Shown: piece by piece, positions 33,026 through 46,095 of the stretch
Numbering within the stretch: position 1 is the first letter of the stretch
Layout of the letters: every line of letters begins with the position of its first letter
Source: Rhexocercosporidium sp. MPI-PUGE-AT-0058
Taxonomy: Eukaryota > Ascomycota > Leotiomycetes > Helotiales
DNA: 64,000 bases
Reading direction: 5' to 3'
Assembly: GCA_020746875.1 (NCBI GenBank)
Contig: JAGTJL010000031.1
Coordinates: forward strand, 300,580 to 364,579
The notes under the pieces: generated by a model
Told to the model about the DNA's origin: nothing
What the model saw: only the letters and a program-made list of their open reading frames with translations
Database searches by the model: none
Program-made: the position numbers and the translations under genes

Positions 33026-36000
33026 AAGACTCTTACATTTAATTATAAATATTTTATTAATTTTAATATAATTATATTTTATTTTAGCTTTCCGAAATAT
33101 ATTAATAGTAAATATTAAATTATTATTTTATACTTTTATATTAATAAAGATTTTTAATAAAGTTATATAATAGATTATTTATTATTATAATAAATTATTT
33201 TTACTTTAAGTTTTTATGAAATATTTTATGATAGAAACTTTATTACTTTATATTTCTTATTTATTTAATAAATATTTTAATAAATCCTTTTTTATTAATA
33301 TTTTTTTATTAAAATCTTAAAGATTTTTAAAGTATATTATTTATTCTTCTTTTTTTTAAATAATAATACTTAATTATATACGTTATTTTATTATTAATAA
33401 AATACGTCGCTTGCACGTGCGTAACGCTTAGCGCTTTCTTAATTTCACCGTTGTTATACTAACGAATTATATTATTTAAGCATTTCGGTATACTAAAACA
33501 TTTCTGTCTTACTTACCGCGCTCTTTATCTTAATAAAGACTTTATATTAACTTCCTACGTAAAATATTAATTATAAGCTGCTTAAAACGCTTTTAGTATT
33601 AAGACAATCTAATTTTGTTATTAATAAATTATTTACGACTTATTTTATTTTACAAATATAATTAAAAGAAAAGCCTTTAAACGCGGCGTAAAGCTTATTA
33701 AGTAAGTTTTAAATTTAACTCTTTTATAAGTTATCTATTAATTAGTTTAGTTTATCTTCTCTTAACCTATTTGCGCTTTATCCGCGTATATAATAAGCTT
33801 TTAAACTTCTAAAGAATTTAAATAAAGCCTCGGTCCTCGAATTCGGCGAGTTCCTGTCGAAGCAATATTTAAATAACGCTTTTTATAAATCTTTTATTCT
33901 TTTCTTTTTCTTACTTATTAAACTTTAAAATAGTATTTAGGAATTTGCGTTTATATTTTAAGTTAATATTATTTACATTTATTTATTAAATTAAGTCCAC
34001 GAATTTAATACTCTTATAAAATCTGCCTTTAACTTTATTATTCTTAAGAAACTTACATTTCTTATATTATATATTAATAGCCGCCGGGCTTATTTTAAAA
34101 TATATAAAAGCACAATCGATATCGAATATTAAATGCATTTCCGTATAAAACAAAATAAGTTAAGCTTTATATTAAGGTCTTATAAAAAGCATTTAATATT
34201 AGTCGAGTAGATAAGACTAAATTTAGCGATGGATTTAATTAATTTGAAGATATTATTCCGCGTTTATTTTATTTATAAAATAAGTAAGCTTAAACTTAAA
34301 TATAAGTTCGAACGAAATAAGGTTAAATTTTTAATAAGCTTAATTAAATTCGAGAAGCTAAAGGTTATATACTTTATTATTATTAATAAAAAGTATTATA
34401 TTTAATTACAAAATAAGAAAGAAATATAAAATACTTTATATAAAGTTTAAAAGAAGTAATTTAGAAAATCCGTAAAGCTTCTAAAAGTAATTAATATAAT
34501 TATTTTTATCGAAGTAATAAAAGAATATATTTATATTGTCGGACTACGAACTTGTTAGGCTCGACTATTTTAAAGAAGGTAAAGCATATATAAATGAGAA
34601 GATTATTATAATTTATTTAATTAAAAGAAATATATATTATATTCTATTTAATAAGATTAGTTTTTTTTAATATAATAGATTTTCTATTAGCATTTTTATT
34701 TAACTTTTTACGGCGGAACTTTATTATTAATTTAAGTTATTATATAATTTAAATAATTCCTAGACCGAAACGGTAATCTAAGAGTTAATAAATATAATAA
34801 TTATTAACTATATAATAAACCCTAATTATTTTGGCATATCGATATACTAAAACAATTTGGCCCGTTATTATAAAAACGCCTAATACTAAGCTTTCTTATA
34901 TGCAGGGACTTATAACTCTTTTATTTAAATAATAATATTACGTCTCTTATATACTACCTCTTCTTAAAATTATACTTATCTTATAATAAAAGTCAAGTTA
35001 TTATTAGAAATACTCTGAGCAGAAGTAAATGCTTAATACTTAGCTTTTATTATTTATTAATATTTTCTAATTCTTAATTATTAGCGAAGACTTCCTTATA
35101 AACGCAAGCTTACTTGCCTTATATAATATTACGTATAAAAGTAAGCAGCTCTTCTCGAGCTGAGATATCTTCTTTTAATAAGAGTAGTAACCGCCCTCGA
35201 GCATATTCTTACACCGTTTAAGAGAAAATTGAATTTCGCTTATAAGTATATAAACCCTTTTATAAAGATATTTTTAATAAATAATAGCTATTAATAAATC
35301 TATTAATTATATATTTCTCCTTTAACTTACCTTTTCTTTATCGAATACAAAATCTTCCGCTTTTTTGAAAAAACCTACCGAATCGAGTTCGAAGTAACTA
35401 TTTACCGATTATTTAGCAAAATACTAAGGCATTAAGCTCGTAGCGAAGACTTTAGTCGAGAATAAAATATTATAAAAGATTATAGCAATTAGGCCGGTTA
35501 AGTACTTAAATGAAGTAGCTTCGTTAAAATAAAAGTTTATTTAATAACTTATTAAGAAAGTAATTAAATTAAAGGACTTAATAAAAAAAAGAAAGATTAT
35601 CTTTAAAAGTAGCGGGATAAGTTCAGAAGAAGCTTAATTACAGCGAGGATAGCGAGTTATTATATTTCTCGAGTTTGCCTAAGATTTTAATACTTTTAAG
35701 GTCTAAAATAAGTAAGATTTTAAATTAATAATAATAAATATAAACTCCGCGAACGATTATAAACCTTTTATTATTATATAAATCCGCTCGGTACTTTTTT
35801 AACTTAATAATATACTTTTCTTTTAATTTCCTGTTACGAATAATATTTTCTGCTTTTATTCCTACTAACGCATTAATAAATTCTTAAGTTTATACGCGAA
35901 GTAACTAATGAGCTAGTATTATCTACTTTATAATATTATCGATATCGCTTAAGATAAAATTATATTTTATTAATATATAAGATCGGTTTTTAGAAAGAGT

Positions 36001-36199
36001 TTTAATTTATAAGTATTAATAAAGTAAAGACTGTATTTTAATAAATATATACTAGTTTTAATTTATTATTTTTATATAAAAGCGTATTAATCGTAATCAG
36101 CGGGCGGAATTAGTCTGTGCGGCGGCCAGTCGTTAACTAGTAATCGGTTTATTTAAGTATATTAATATATTAAAACATTAAATAATAATATATACCGCG
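33026..36199. other. AT-rich RIP sequence with scattered coding traces
   Basis: Nothing identifiable. A slightly less AT-rich patch at about 33400-33560 contains the variant palindrome TTTCGGTATACTAAAA (33483). A plus-strand stretch near 35340-35640 has frame-like runs with TAA-only breaks. A further palindrome is at 34829-34852. Confidence 0.35.
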
Positions 36200-36940
36200 A
36201 ACTTCTATATAATCGCAATTATACTTTTAAACTTAATAAAGATTATAAAAAAAATATTAATAAAGAGCTTAAAAGACTACTCCGCTTCGCTACAGAAATC
36301 TAAGAAACGCAAGTAATCAAAAGTAAGTAAAGGCGAAGTTATAAAGAAAATAAAAAAAGAAAATAATATAAAGACTTTATTAATTATAAAAAAAAAAAAA
36401 CGAAATAAAAAAGTATAATAAAAGTTAAGAGCTCGTAAAGCCCGATAATATATTATTACTATTCTTTCCTTATTATTAATATTAATTTACTTAAGGCCTT
36501 ACTTTCTCCCGCCTTTATTAATCTTTTTAAATTAAGCCTTAAAGTTAAAAAACGTATATATAACGCTATATTCGTAATTAATAATTAATATTTAAAAAAG
36601 CTATTATAAAATACCGGTACACCGAAGCTTATCCTTATAAAAAAATACTGTCTTAAATTAGTTTTTATTTCGGACAATTTATAGAATATTATATTTAAGA
36701 GTGTGAAAAGAAATCGTAAGGTTTACGTACTCGTTAATTAAGAAAATAATTCTTAAGTAAAGGAATTATACTTTTAAAAAGACGTTATTAAGATACTCTT
36801 AAAGGAAATTAAAAAGCCGGCCGAAAGTATATTAAATATCTCGTCCGTTTTTAATTTACCGCTTACTTTTGCGAATTTCGAATTACGCTTATTATCTCGC
36901 TTCGGCAAATAGATTCTTATCCTAGAGCTCTCCTCAGTTT
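36200..36940 (+). pseudogene. Unidentified coding relic, cut by Copia LTR
   Basis: A plus frame from about 36440 to 36930 breaks only at TAA/TAG. Readable parts include FISDNL, NIIFKSVKRNRKVYVLVN, IKILLKEIKKPAESILNISS and FNLPLTFANFELRLLSRFGK. The frame is lost at 36945, where the LTR remnant begins, so the gene was probably interrupted by or fused to the Copia insertion. No family is recognised. Confidence 0.4.
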
Positions 36941-36944
36941 ATAT

Positions 36945-37131
36945 AATGTAGTGAAGAAGTAGATTAAAGCACTATAAGCAGTTGTAATTGAATTAAAGTG
37001 ATTAATTATTATCCTAAAAGCTTTAAGAATCAGGAGAAGATAATTGTTCTCCTGAAGGCGGTTTATAATAATAGAACTTAATTAGGTCACGTGTAATACT
37101 AAGAGAGTAGCTGCTCGTGCTTATACGATAT
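36945..37131 (-). repeat. Truncated 3' LTR of Copia copy B
   Basis: It matches the last 180 bp of the LTR at 44730-44912 (GATTAAAGCACTATAAGCAG, GTTCTCCTGAAGGCGG, TTAGGTCACGTG), ending TATACGATA instead of TATACGACA. The other 270 bp of the LTR are missing. Confidence 0.7.
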
Positions 37132-37393
37132 ACCCCTTAAGCAATTAATAATAATAAGCTACTGCTATTATAATTAGCTGTATTAAGCGAGAGCAAATAA
37201 TAAGAAAGAATTAAGTAAATAAATTCATTTGTATACGGTAATTAAGCAAATAACTTAATTATATAAACTAACGATTTTCTTATTAAACCTGAACCTATAA
37301 ACACTCGATAACACACAGATCGACTGCTTTCGATCTACTACTTAATCAATCTATCAATTAATCAATTAATTAACTGCTCCTTTTAATACTATA

Positions 37394-38520
37394 GGTGTCT
37401 CTAAGCGCTCCGCCAGAATCGTTATAGCAGAACGACGATCTGCTCGCCAGAGCAAGGTAAGTGGCTCGATTTTCAATTTATTAGTTTCGATCTATTAATT
37501 GGAGATCGACTGATTAAAGATTAATTAATTAAAGAATAACCGCTGACTTATAATAAGTTAAAGCTATTATTAATAGCAAGAAGAAAGTCGTCGCTAAGGC
37601 ACGATTATCGGCTGCTCCCGTCCCCGCCCCCGCTTCTCGTCGTGCTGCTGCTGCTCCCCGGGCTCTAAAGCAGCTAGCAAGTGCTCGTATAATAATCTGT
37701 CTGGGCTGTATTAATAGCGCCTTCTAAATAAAAGGTAGCGGTTAATACTACGATATCGTTAGAAAAAGTACTCGCTGCTTCGCTTGCTCGTCCGGCTATA
37801 AGTGCGTAGTTGCTCCCGCTACTGCTTAAGCTCCTTTCTTCGCATATTATAATACGTTAGAGAATAAAGCTGGGAAAAAGGTAAGTCGATTTAGTTACTC
37901 TTTTCTCGCTTTTTGATTTATTATTAATTTTTCTAGGAGTTAAAGTAATTGAGAATCCCGGTCCGTGCCGCCCTTAAAGGTAGTAATATTAATAGAGCTG
38001 CTGCTGCTGGCGCTGCTATTGGTTTTAGTAATGGAGTTGCTCCAGGAGCTACTAGTGGATTTAGAAGTAATAATAGAAATAACGATAATAAGGAAAACAG
38101 TAAGTTGCTCGCTTTATTTCCAGAAAATCGAACTAATTTAGTTAATCTCTTAAAAAAAAAAGAAGAGCTTTTAGCTGCTTTTGTAGCTTATGCTCGTGTT
38201 ATTAAAGAGAAGATTACTGCCGCTGCGGGTGCTCTCTTCGTTGAGAAGGGTGGTAAAGGAGCAGCTGATTATCCTGTTACTGCTGCTACTGCTAAAGCTA
38301 CTCGCGCTGCTGCCGCTGCTGAGGCTACTACCGGAGCTGCTCGCGCTTATGGTCTGGGCCTTAGTGTTCTGGCCTTTTAAGTTATATTTACTCGTGGAGT
38401 TGTTCTTACTCCTGAGCAAGAGGCTTAAGCTGCTCGCGTTAAAGAGCTAGTTAATGTGATGACTAGTGCTTTAAGCGAGCTAATTCGGGAGGTTTTAGGC
38501 CTTTCTTCTTTTAATAAATA
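37394..38520 (+). pseudogene. Alanine-rich gene with two introns inside Copia copy B, antisense to pol
   Basis: The putative start is ATA at 37394 (ATG mutated), followed by GVSKRSARIVIAERRSARQSK. Donor GTAAGT is at 37456. Exon 2 (from about 37560) carries SRRAAAAPRALKQLA and the cysteine pattern CLGC...RCFACSSGYKC, possibly metal-binding. A second GTAAGT near 37881 pairs with TTTTTCTAG ending at about 37936. Exon 3 runs to about 38520, with an open stretch 37949-38380 rich in Ala/Gly (KKEELLAAFVAYARVIKEK). All interruptions are TAA in glutamine positions. Intron signals show it was a nuclear-type gene on the opposite strand to the element. Related cysteine- and alanine-rich proteins near fungal transposons exist, but no function is known to me. 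Confidence 0.55.
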
Positions 38521-39699
38521 AGCTGCTTTTTTATTTTTTAAGACTTAAGAACTTCTTATTCTTTAAGTATTTTCTTATATTTTAAAAACTAAAGCTTGCG
38601 TTTACTTTTAAATTAAAGAATCGTTAAAAGCAATTAATTCTTTAAAATACAGTAATTTATACCCCCGAGCTTAATTAATCTTTAATAAAATAAAATTATA
38701 AATAGAAATTTACAAAAAAGAGTTTTATAAAAGAATATATAATAATACAAATAAAGCTTTTTAATTAAAAGATAAGCTTATTATATAATTACTTTAAGAA
38801 CAAATGAAAAGTAAAGAATATATATAAAAGATTACTTTAAAGCAAGTCTTTTATAAGAGTTACTCTAATTAAGCACGAATATTCACCAAGTTAATAAAAG
38901 CAATAAATGCTTTAAATTTCTGCCGAGAAAGGTTTTTAATAAGTCCGTTAGCCGGCATATAACTTATAAGAAGATATTCTATTATAAAAGTACTCTTCTA
39001 AAACTCCTGGCGTAATTATATATTCTGAATATTAACGTAACGTAATTTAATAGAAATACGCTGATTTTCCTTAACGATTAACCGAATCGTTTATTAATTA
39101 TTACAGAAAATTATCTAAGCTACTCTTATATTAAGGCGTAATTCTTAAAAGAATCGCTGAAATGCTATAAGTTCCTTGTCGGTGCGCTTAATTCCAAGAA
39201 GCTTTACTTATATTATAAACGTAATAATTATATTTTATAAAACTACTCTTTAAAAGATTAAACTTTTAAAAAATATAAAAATATATTTATTAAAAGATCG
39301 CCTTATCTTAATATCGTCCGCAAAAGAAGCATTTAATACTATTATAAAGTAAGAGTCGCGTAGCTTATAACTGTAAGTAATCGCTAAGAAACAAATGCCA
39401 AAAAGATAACGAATTATCTAGTTAACTGCAGCTAAATGCTCCCGAGAAAGATTAATTAAGAAATAAGAAAGCCTTGAAGTAACAAAAGCGACGTCTACGC
39501 GTAATATAATTATAATATAAAACACTGATCTAACCTTTTCTTGAAATTCCTTAATTTAAGCTAAAGTAGCCTGTTCTTAATTCTTTAATAGCTCGACTTA
39601 AAGTAATAGTATACTTAGGCAATTTCTATTTATTAACTCAAATCGAAGAGCAATCTTTTGAATATAAGTATCGTATATTAAAGAGATAATCTTCGCTAA

Positions 39700-40000
39700 T
39701 CGATCTCTAATAATACAAATGCTTAAGAACTACTCCGTTTGCTCTCTTCTGGTAAGCTTATATATTATATTTAAGCTGTCGGTAATTAGTTTGGCGTCTT
39801 TAAAAGCCGAAGTATAATAAAGCACTTGAATATCGTCGATATAAAATATCATAAACACCGTACGTTACTCGTTCATAAATATATAAGGCTCCTCTTTATA
39901 AGCGATTAACTTTAAAGTTATTAAAATATGAGTGAAGTCACCGTATTATAGCGCCGGTGAGTCCCTGAGTCCGTAAAGTGCGCGATTAACCTCTATTACT
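39700..40000 (-). pseudogene. Copia reverse transcriptase core
   Basis: The minus frame reads VFMIFYIDDIQVLYYTSAF, with the two catalytic aspartates intact in YIDDI (39829-39843), then KLITDSLNIIYKLTRREQTE and a FLSI-type continuation interrupted by TAG. In copy A the same box is YVDNI. Confidence 0.65.
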
Positions 40001-42726
40001 ATTCCGTCTTGTTTAAAACCGTCCGGTAAATAGCAGTATACGCGAGCACTTGTTTTACTTCGTTTAGCGTTAATAAAGGCATTTATTACGTTAAATTGAA
40101 TTATTTCTAAATTAAATTAAGTTATAATAGCTATAGCGGTTCTAAAGGAGCGAGCAGCTAAAATAGCTGCATATATTGATAAAATTGACGTTTTAAGCTG
40201 TAAGTCTCCTCTTATAACGACTCGGGAGCGACAGCAGGTTAAATACCCTGACGAATCGACTTTAGCGTGAAATACTTATTTCAAGGGAATTAATTGCTCA
40301 GTAGCAAAAGTGTATTTGACGACTCTCCAGTAGTTACGCGACTTAAGGTTAATAATCTCTTTAATAGCGTCGGCTCGGAAGTGCTCGCTTAATAAGTAAT
40401 CCCTAAGGTCTTTCTAATTTAATAAGTCCTTAGGCATTTATAATTAATAAATCTATGAGAGCTCAACTAGTTGTCGAATTTCGATATTTTTAAATACAGA
40501 CGCTAATATAATAGCGTGAACTACACTTAATTTTTTTCCGTCTCTTCGCACTAGTTCTTGACTAGGCCAGAAAGTCCTTAGAAAATCCTCTAAGTGCTCG
40601 CGGTTACTTGACGGTTATAATGATTCCGTAATTAACTCTTTAATAATTATTATATAAACGCTTCGATTCGGTTTCGTTACTTTGCTGCTAACTCGAGTCT
40701 TTCGACTTTTATCAGTTGCTTAATCTTTTATTCTTTTCTTCTTAAGAGGTTTAAGTAGACCGGAATTTAATTCAGTTAAAGCCGGGAGCAATAAGCGTAA
40801 ACCTGACTCTTCGTCTTCTTCTGATTCTAATAATTGCGGATGCTCTTCGTACTTAATTGCTTGAAGCAGAGCTTTCAATTGCTTAAGGCCGATACTTTCT
40901 TTAAGTGCTCCCTGACGCTTAAGACCGCGCTCTCGGTCGTATAGCCCTTTAAAATAAATTATAACTTATAATATTGACTTCCGCTTAGGGCCTATATTAC
41001 TCTAGAAGTTTGATATACTACGTAAGACACCTCTCTTAATTGCGCTTTTAGACGCTAATTGTCTTAAAGTATTAGCTCGTTTTAAGACTTAATTAAAGTG
41101 CTCGTAAGTAAGAAGTCTAGTACTCTTTCTTAACTGAATTACCCCCGAGTTCTTGCTGACAAGCGACTGAATAAAGTTAAGAGCTATTAAGTCAGCTGAA
41201 AGTGGCGTATCTACTTTTATTAGCTTAGCTAAAAGAGGAGTAAATAGCTCTACTCCCGAGCTTGAAAGCTTAACTAGAGGTTTTAACACCTCTGAGCTCA
41301 CAGGCTCGTCGACTTCTATAGCGCTTATTGCTTCGCTTAGTTATTCTCCGTTCGGAGTAATAGACGGTATTTTTGATTCTAGTGTATTAAATGCGCTCAA
41401 TCGGTTGATTATAATAAAACCAGCGTCTTAATCTCCCTCTTCTTCTTCTAGCATTTCCGCAAGATCCTTTAATATTAAGCGCGGCTGGCCGACCGCTTTC
41501 TTTATATTTAAAGAGCTTAAATAAAAGAGGGTTTTGTTAAAAGTAATATTCCGAGTTATTATTATATATTGTAATTAAGGCACTTAGATCTTATAAATAT
41601 TAGATAAGACGTATCTAATTAAATAATTAAGGTGCGCTTGCGAGTTGACTTTAAAGGCTCTCTTTTGGCGGAGAGCTTCTTGGTCTTTAATTATAAGATA
41701 AGCTCTATAGCCGTACATATATAAGTTGCTTCAGTCAGGCCGTAAATCGGTTGTCAGCTTCAGCGTGAGCTTGAGGTCGTAATACCGAAAATACTGCCTA
41801 AACCAGGCTTGAAATACTTCATTTGGACTTTTAAAGCCTTTGCGAGCAGATAGACTTATGTTATAAAGAATAATTACCGCTATTACTAATTCCGTCTAAA
41901 GCGCTCAGGGTAAATTGGCAAAGAGGCGCATCTTAATCGATTTATCGATTATTTCTTTGCCTGCGCGCTCAGTTCCTCTATTAGGTTAGTGTGTATGTAA
42001 AGAGGTAGATTCAATATTAATACCACTCTTCTTACACTACTTTTTATACTTAGTTAATCTATTAATCCTTATAATTAAAATGTCGTTATCTTAGCGTATT
42101 TTGCAAACCGAGAGCCCGAATTAGCGTCTCGTCTACGCCTCAAATAGTTTAAAAGCATCTAAGACGGCGATCAACTCTTTAGTTTTCAAAAGCCGCCCGT
42201 AGAATTTCCTATCGTATTCGTCCTTAATTAATAAAAGCTAGCTGTTCCCGTCAAAACTTATTAAAAAGTCGAATAAATCCCAAAAAATACGGTAAAAAGG
42301 ACGAGTAATTACTCTCTCTAATTAACGACGACTTATCACTTGCTATATAATAGCTACCGTATAATACTCGTATTCTAACCGAGTTAAACTTTAAATCTCG
42401 ACGTTACGCGCATTTTTTACTAAGTTTTCTAAGGCTTCTTTTCTAAGATGACTTACGCGCAGATGCCATAAGTGGGCTTCGTCGACTCGTGGCTTCAAAT
42501 ATCGTCTACTCGACTGAAAGCCTTAGCAGATGCTCCTCTCTAGCGTTAGAAACATTAAAAAGCTATGATTTAGGCGAGTCAAAATGCGGCGAACAGTTGA
42601 AGAAACCGAAGAATAGTTAAAAAGCTTATATTTAAAGAAAGCTAAATTAAATTATCGCTATAATTACTTTAAAACCAGATTATCCTCAGTTATTCCCGTG
42701 CGTAAAGTATAATTTAAACTATTATA

Positions 42727-43149
42727 CTAAACTCCTGCTTGCAAAAGGCGAGCTTCTGAAATGATATTAATATTAAAACCTTTAATAACAGCGATATTTA
42801 AAAGGATTAAATCGCTTGTATTCGGTCCGTTAGGGCCGTAAAGAGCACCTTTAAAGACTCGAGTACCGCGGCTTTTAATTATTAAGCTTGACGTTCCGGC
42901 TTTAACGCTATCGTTTGCAGTAGATTTAATAAAGCTTCCGGGGACGAAAAAAGCTTCTGAATTTATTAAATAAATAACGGCTCCGTTATCGAGCAAGGTG
43001 CTCTCTACGAGCGAATAGCGATCTATATTCATAATAGCGTATACCCCCGCAGCAGCGAGAGCTTCGTCGAGAAATTTAGGGCTTATAAAATAAGCCTGAA
43101 CGTTTCTAAGGTATTTTACTTTTGCTAAAGCAGTTGGCTTTAGAGCCAT
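42727..43149 (-). pseudogene. Copia protease region (140-codon open stretch)
   Basis: Open from 43149 to 42727 on the minus strand. STLLDNGAVIYLIN at about 42960-43005 corresponds to the Asp-Ser/Thr-Gly catalytic box of Copia proteases, here D-N-G. It is followed by IKSRGTRVFKGALYGPNG and FNINIISEARLLQAGV, equivalent to the usual N-L-I-S-x3-L end. The Ser-to-Asn change fits RIP. It is part of a larger broken polyprotein: gag would lie at 43.2-44.4 kb, integrase below 42.7 kb. Confidence 0.65.
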
Positions 43150-44449
43150 AAGAGTTATTAGTGCTTAAGTAGAAAAGGAATTACCGGAAGGCGGTCCGGA
43201 AGCTAATTACGCTATTAATAATATATTCCTACTGAGTTTAGTAATTTCTCGGCGGAAGTCAGGGAAGTCGCTTTCTAGTCGGAGTCGAGTCTCCTTAATT
43301 TCCTCTACTAATAATAAGTTCCTGAGGTTGCTCGCCGTCGAGCCGTCGTAGCAATACCAAAGTCTATAACAATTAATAGCCTTATAACGGTGAAAGCAAT
43401 ACTTGCACGAGCAAGTATTTGCTCGCGTGTTTAACGACTAGTTTCGTTGAATCGACGAGGTTGCGGGAGCATCTAATCTTCCTCTAAGAGTGGCATACAG
43501 GCCTACTGTCTTTTGTTATCCAGAGGCTGTAAATGATTCCTCGTTGAGAGCAGATAACTAGTTAACGTAATTAAGTAAAGAGTACTAGTTTGCTATCCCG
43601 AGAATATCATCTCTCAGTAATTCAGAATGCCGTTCGCGCGCTTATTCCGGTGCGAGCTTCTCTTGCACCGCCTTAATAAAGTCAAGCACTGCTAGCGGTC
43701 CTTTGACGTCCGGTAAGTCGTATAAGAGAGCATCTTAATAGGCCGCTCTCCATTCTTGGAGCCACTCCTTAGGATTAACTCGCCCTGCCTTAATAATAGC
43801 GAGCTTCTTCCTGTAAGTAAACTATGCCAGCGTGCGAGCACTTGTTTCCGAAAGGGCGTAATCTCTCTTGAGGATCCGGAGGAGCAACTGAAGAATCTAT
43901 GACTTTAATTAAGGGTTTCCGTTTATTATCTCGGTCAACTGCTCCTTTTCCATACGAGCTTACTCGTTCTCGCATTCCCTAACTACTCCTTGGTAGACAA
44001 AGGGATTAATTGTCTCCTAAATCCACTTATAAGCTACCTTATAAGCTCGAGCCTTTTCCGTTTATTATGCGAGCTTCCTTACGTGTTCCTTCATAAGAGC
44101 AACATATATTAAAGCCATATTCTCAATTGTAGCCTTTACCGGTAGTGATGCGCTCGGCTTAAGGCCTTTCTCTACAGGGTCGCGAGCATCTTCGTCTTAC
44201 TTCGCCTAAGCCTGGAAGTTATGCTTAATAGCTTCTTTATCTTACTGTACTCTTAAATCGTCTAGCGATAAAAGTTTCGATTCGGCGTCGAGAAGGTTAG
44301 GAGCAACTAGCAACGCAGGGTCTACTGAATTCTATATCTTATAAAAGATATAAAAGGATTTAAACGCCTAATACTAAGGAGTCCAAGTGCGCCTGTCGTA
44401 ATTAAGAAGAGTTCGATTATTTAAAGAAGAAGCTGAAGTTGAGTCTATT

Positions 44450-44912
44450 ATAGCAAAGGAGTTGCTCTCGTGAGCTCCGAGTATTCGATAAAGGAGGAAG
44501 GACTAAAGAGGTATCGAGTCCAGTTGCTCGGCTTTTATACTCGTCCAGAGTGGAATCGAAGAGTTAATGGAAAACAGCGGTGTAAATTACACTCTGTAAT
44601 AAAGTAGAAAACTTTACAACGTATAGCAAATGCTCTCTACTCATAAACTTGCCTCACAGGCTTTATTTAAATTAATAGCGCACAAAAGGAAGAATATTAA
44701 TTTAATAGCTTCGTTAATAGGGCTCATAATTATAATAAAGAAGTGAATTAAAGCACTATAAGCAGTTATAATTAAATTAAAGTAATTAATTATTATCTTA
44801 AAAGCTTTAAGAATCAGGAGAAGACAGTTGTTCTCCTGAAAGCGGTCTACAGTAGCAGAACCTAATTAGGTCACGTGTAGTACCAAGAGAGCAGCTGCCC
44901 GTGCCTATACGA
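44450..44912 (-). repeat. 5' LTR of Copia copy B
   Basis: At least 450 bp, shared with 6499-6966. In element sense it starts TGTCGTATAGGC at 44912. The inner boundary is not fixed because no second full LTR is available; it lies near the ACTCCTTTGCTATAATAG sequence. Confidence 0.65.
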
Positions 44913-45169
44913 CATATAATTAATATCGGCTTTATAAATTAAACAATTGCTTTTTATATTAATATTAAATATATAAAGCTTTTTACTCTCGCGGGAGATT
45001 ACGAAAAGATTTAGTTACTTACTTTTTTAACTTAAGTAAATATTATTATTATATTAAAAACTTCTCCGATAATCACATTTATAACTATAAAGCTAATGAA
45101 CCTTATTATTATTTATTAAACTTCCGCGTATATTATATTCCTCCCGCTTAGCGTTATTTATATAATATT
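44913..45169. other. AT-rich flank of Copia copy B
   Basis: Nothing supported beyond the immediate LTR flank (TATAATTAAT). Confidence 0.3.
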
Positions 45170-46050
45170 TACTATTAAGACTGAGATCTTATACGGCAGC
45201 GCTTTTCGTACTTAATAGAATATTTAGAAAGTAATAATAAATATAATAATTACTTTAGTTAAGGCTATAAAAGGCGATATCGAGGAGGAATAAGACTTAA
45301 TTGTTAAGTTATAATTAGTTATATTATAAGGTATTACTAAGTATAAAAACGAAAAAATAAATCTTAAAGCCTTAATATTACTTTCTTTTAAAGTTTTATT
45401 AAATCTTCGCTAAAACGAAAGCCTTAAAACTTAAAATATAATTATAAAAGCCTTAATTTAAGAGTTATTTCTTAAAGCTAAATTAAAAGCTTTTAAATTA
45501 GCTAATAATAAAAGCGAAGAACTAAAGGAGAAGGAATTAATTAAGAATTAAAATAAAGATTTAAAAAGTGAAGATAAAATACCAGAGGTAAAGAGCGATC
45601 GCAAGGATTAAAAGGAAGGAATAAAAAGTACGGATAAAGATAAAGATAAGGCGCTAAAAAAAGAAACTAAAAGCGAAAAATAAAAGGAGGTGAAGAGTAC
45701 GAGTAAATAAAAAGAAGTAAAAGGTATAAGTTAATAAGAGGAAGTAAAAAGTGCAAATAAGGGCGAAGAATAAAAAGAAGTAAAAGGTGTGAGTAAAAGC
45801 GGGGAATAAGAGGAAGTAAAGGGTGTGAGTAAGGGCGTAAAATAAAAAGAAGTAAAAAGTATAAGTAAAGGCGTAAAATAAGAAAAAGTAAAAGATATAA
45901 GTAAAAAAGTAAAATAAGAAAAAAGAATAAAAAATATAAATAAAAGCGAAAAAGTAAATTAAGATAAAAAGAAAAAGTAATAATAATTAAATCGGCAATA
46001 AATTAACTTTATATAAAATTTTAATAAAGAGTTTCTGAGCGAGACTTTAT
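45170..46050 (+). pseudogene. Lys/Glu-rich relic with 12-residue tandem repeats
   Basis: One plus frame, broken only by TAA/TAG, reads AIKGDIEEE, ALILLSFKVLLNLR, LKAKLKAFKLANNKSEELKE, IPEVKSDRKD. It then enters a repeat of [KE]EVK[GS][VI]SK-x-x-[EK]-Q. Five 36-bp units and two 27-bp units are seen in about 45682-45960, with glutamine CAA turned to TAA once per unit. The product would be a highly charged, helical, repetitive protein. No family is recognised. Confidence 0.45.
45682..45960. repeat. 36-bp coding minisatellite
   Basis: The unit is like gaagtaaaaggtgtgagtaa plus agcggggaataagag, about seven copies including two 27-bp forms. The period is a multiple of three and keeps the frame of the surrounding relic. 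Confidence 0.75.
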
Positions 46051-46095
46051 TTAACTTTATATATAATTAATAATTAATTTAAAGTTAAGTTATTA

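Larger units (their letters stand above)
36945..44912 (-). mobile_element. Ty1/Copia LTR retrotransposon, copy B
   Basis: Pol reads on the minus strand. The 5' LTR is at about 44450-44912 (TGTCGTATAGGCACGGGC in element sense), the protease at 42727-43149, the RT active-site box YIDDI at 39829-39843, and a truncated 3' LTR at 36945-37131. The LTR remnant is preceded, in element sense, by AAGGGG at 37133-37138, a fitting polypurine tract. Copy B matches copy A from about 39103 rightward, without copy A's two insertions, and has suffered fewer C-to-T and G-to-A changes. The 2 kb between the RNase H end and the 3' LTR holds an antisense gene relic (37394-38520). Confidence 0.75.

Noticed and set aside
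38171..38419. Serine-rich minus-strand frame within Copia copy B
   Set aside because: Complement of the GCT-rich alanine codons of the plus-strand relic.
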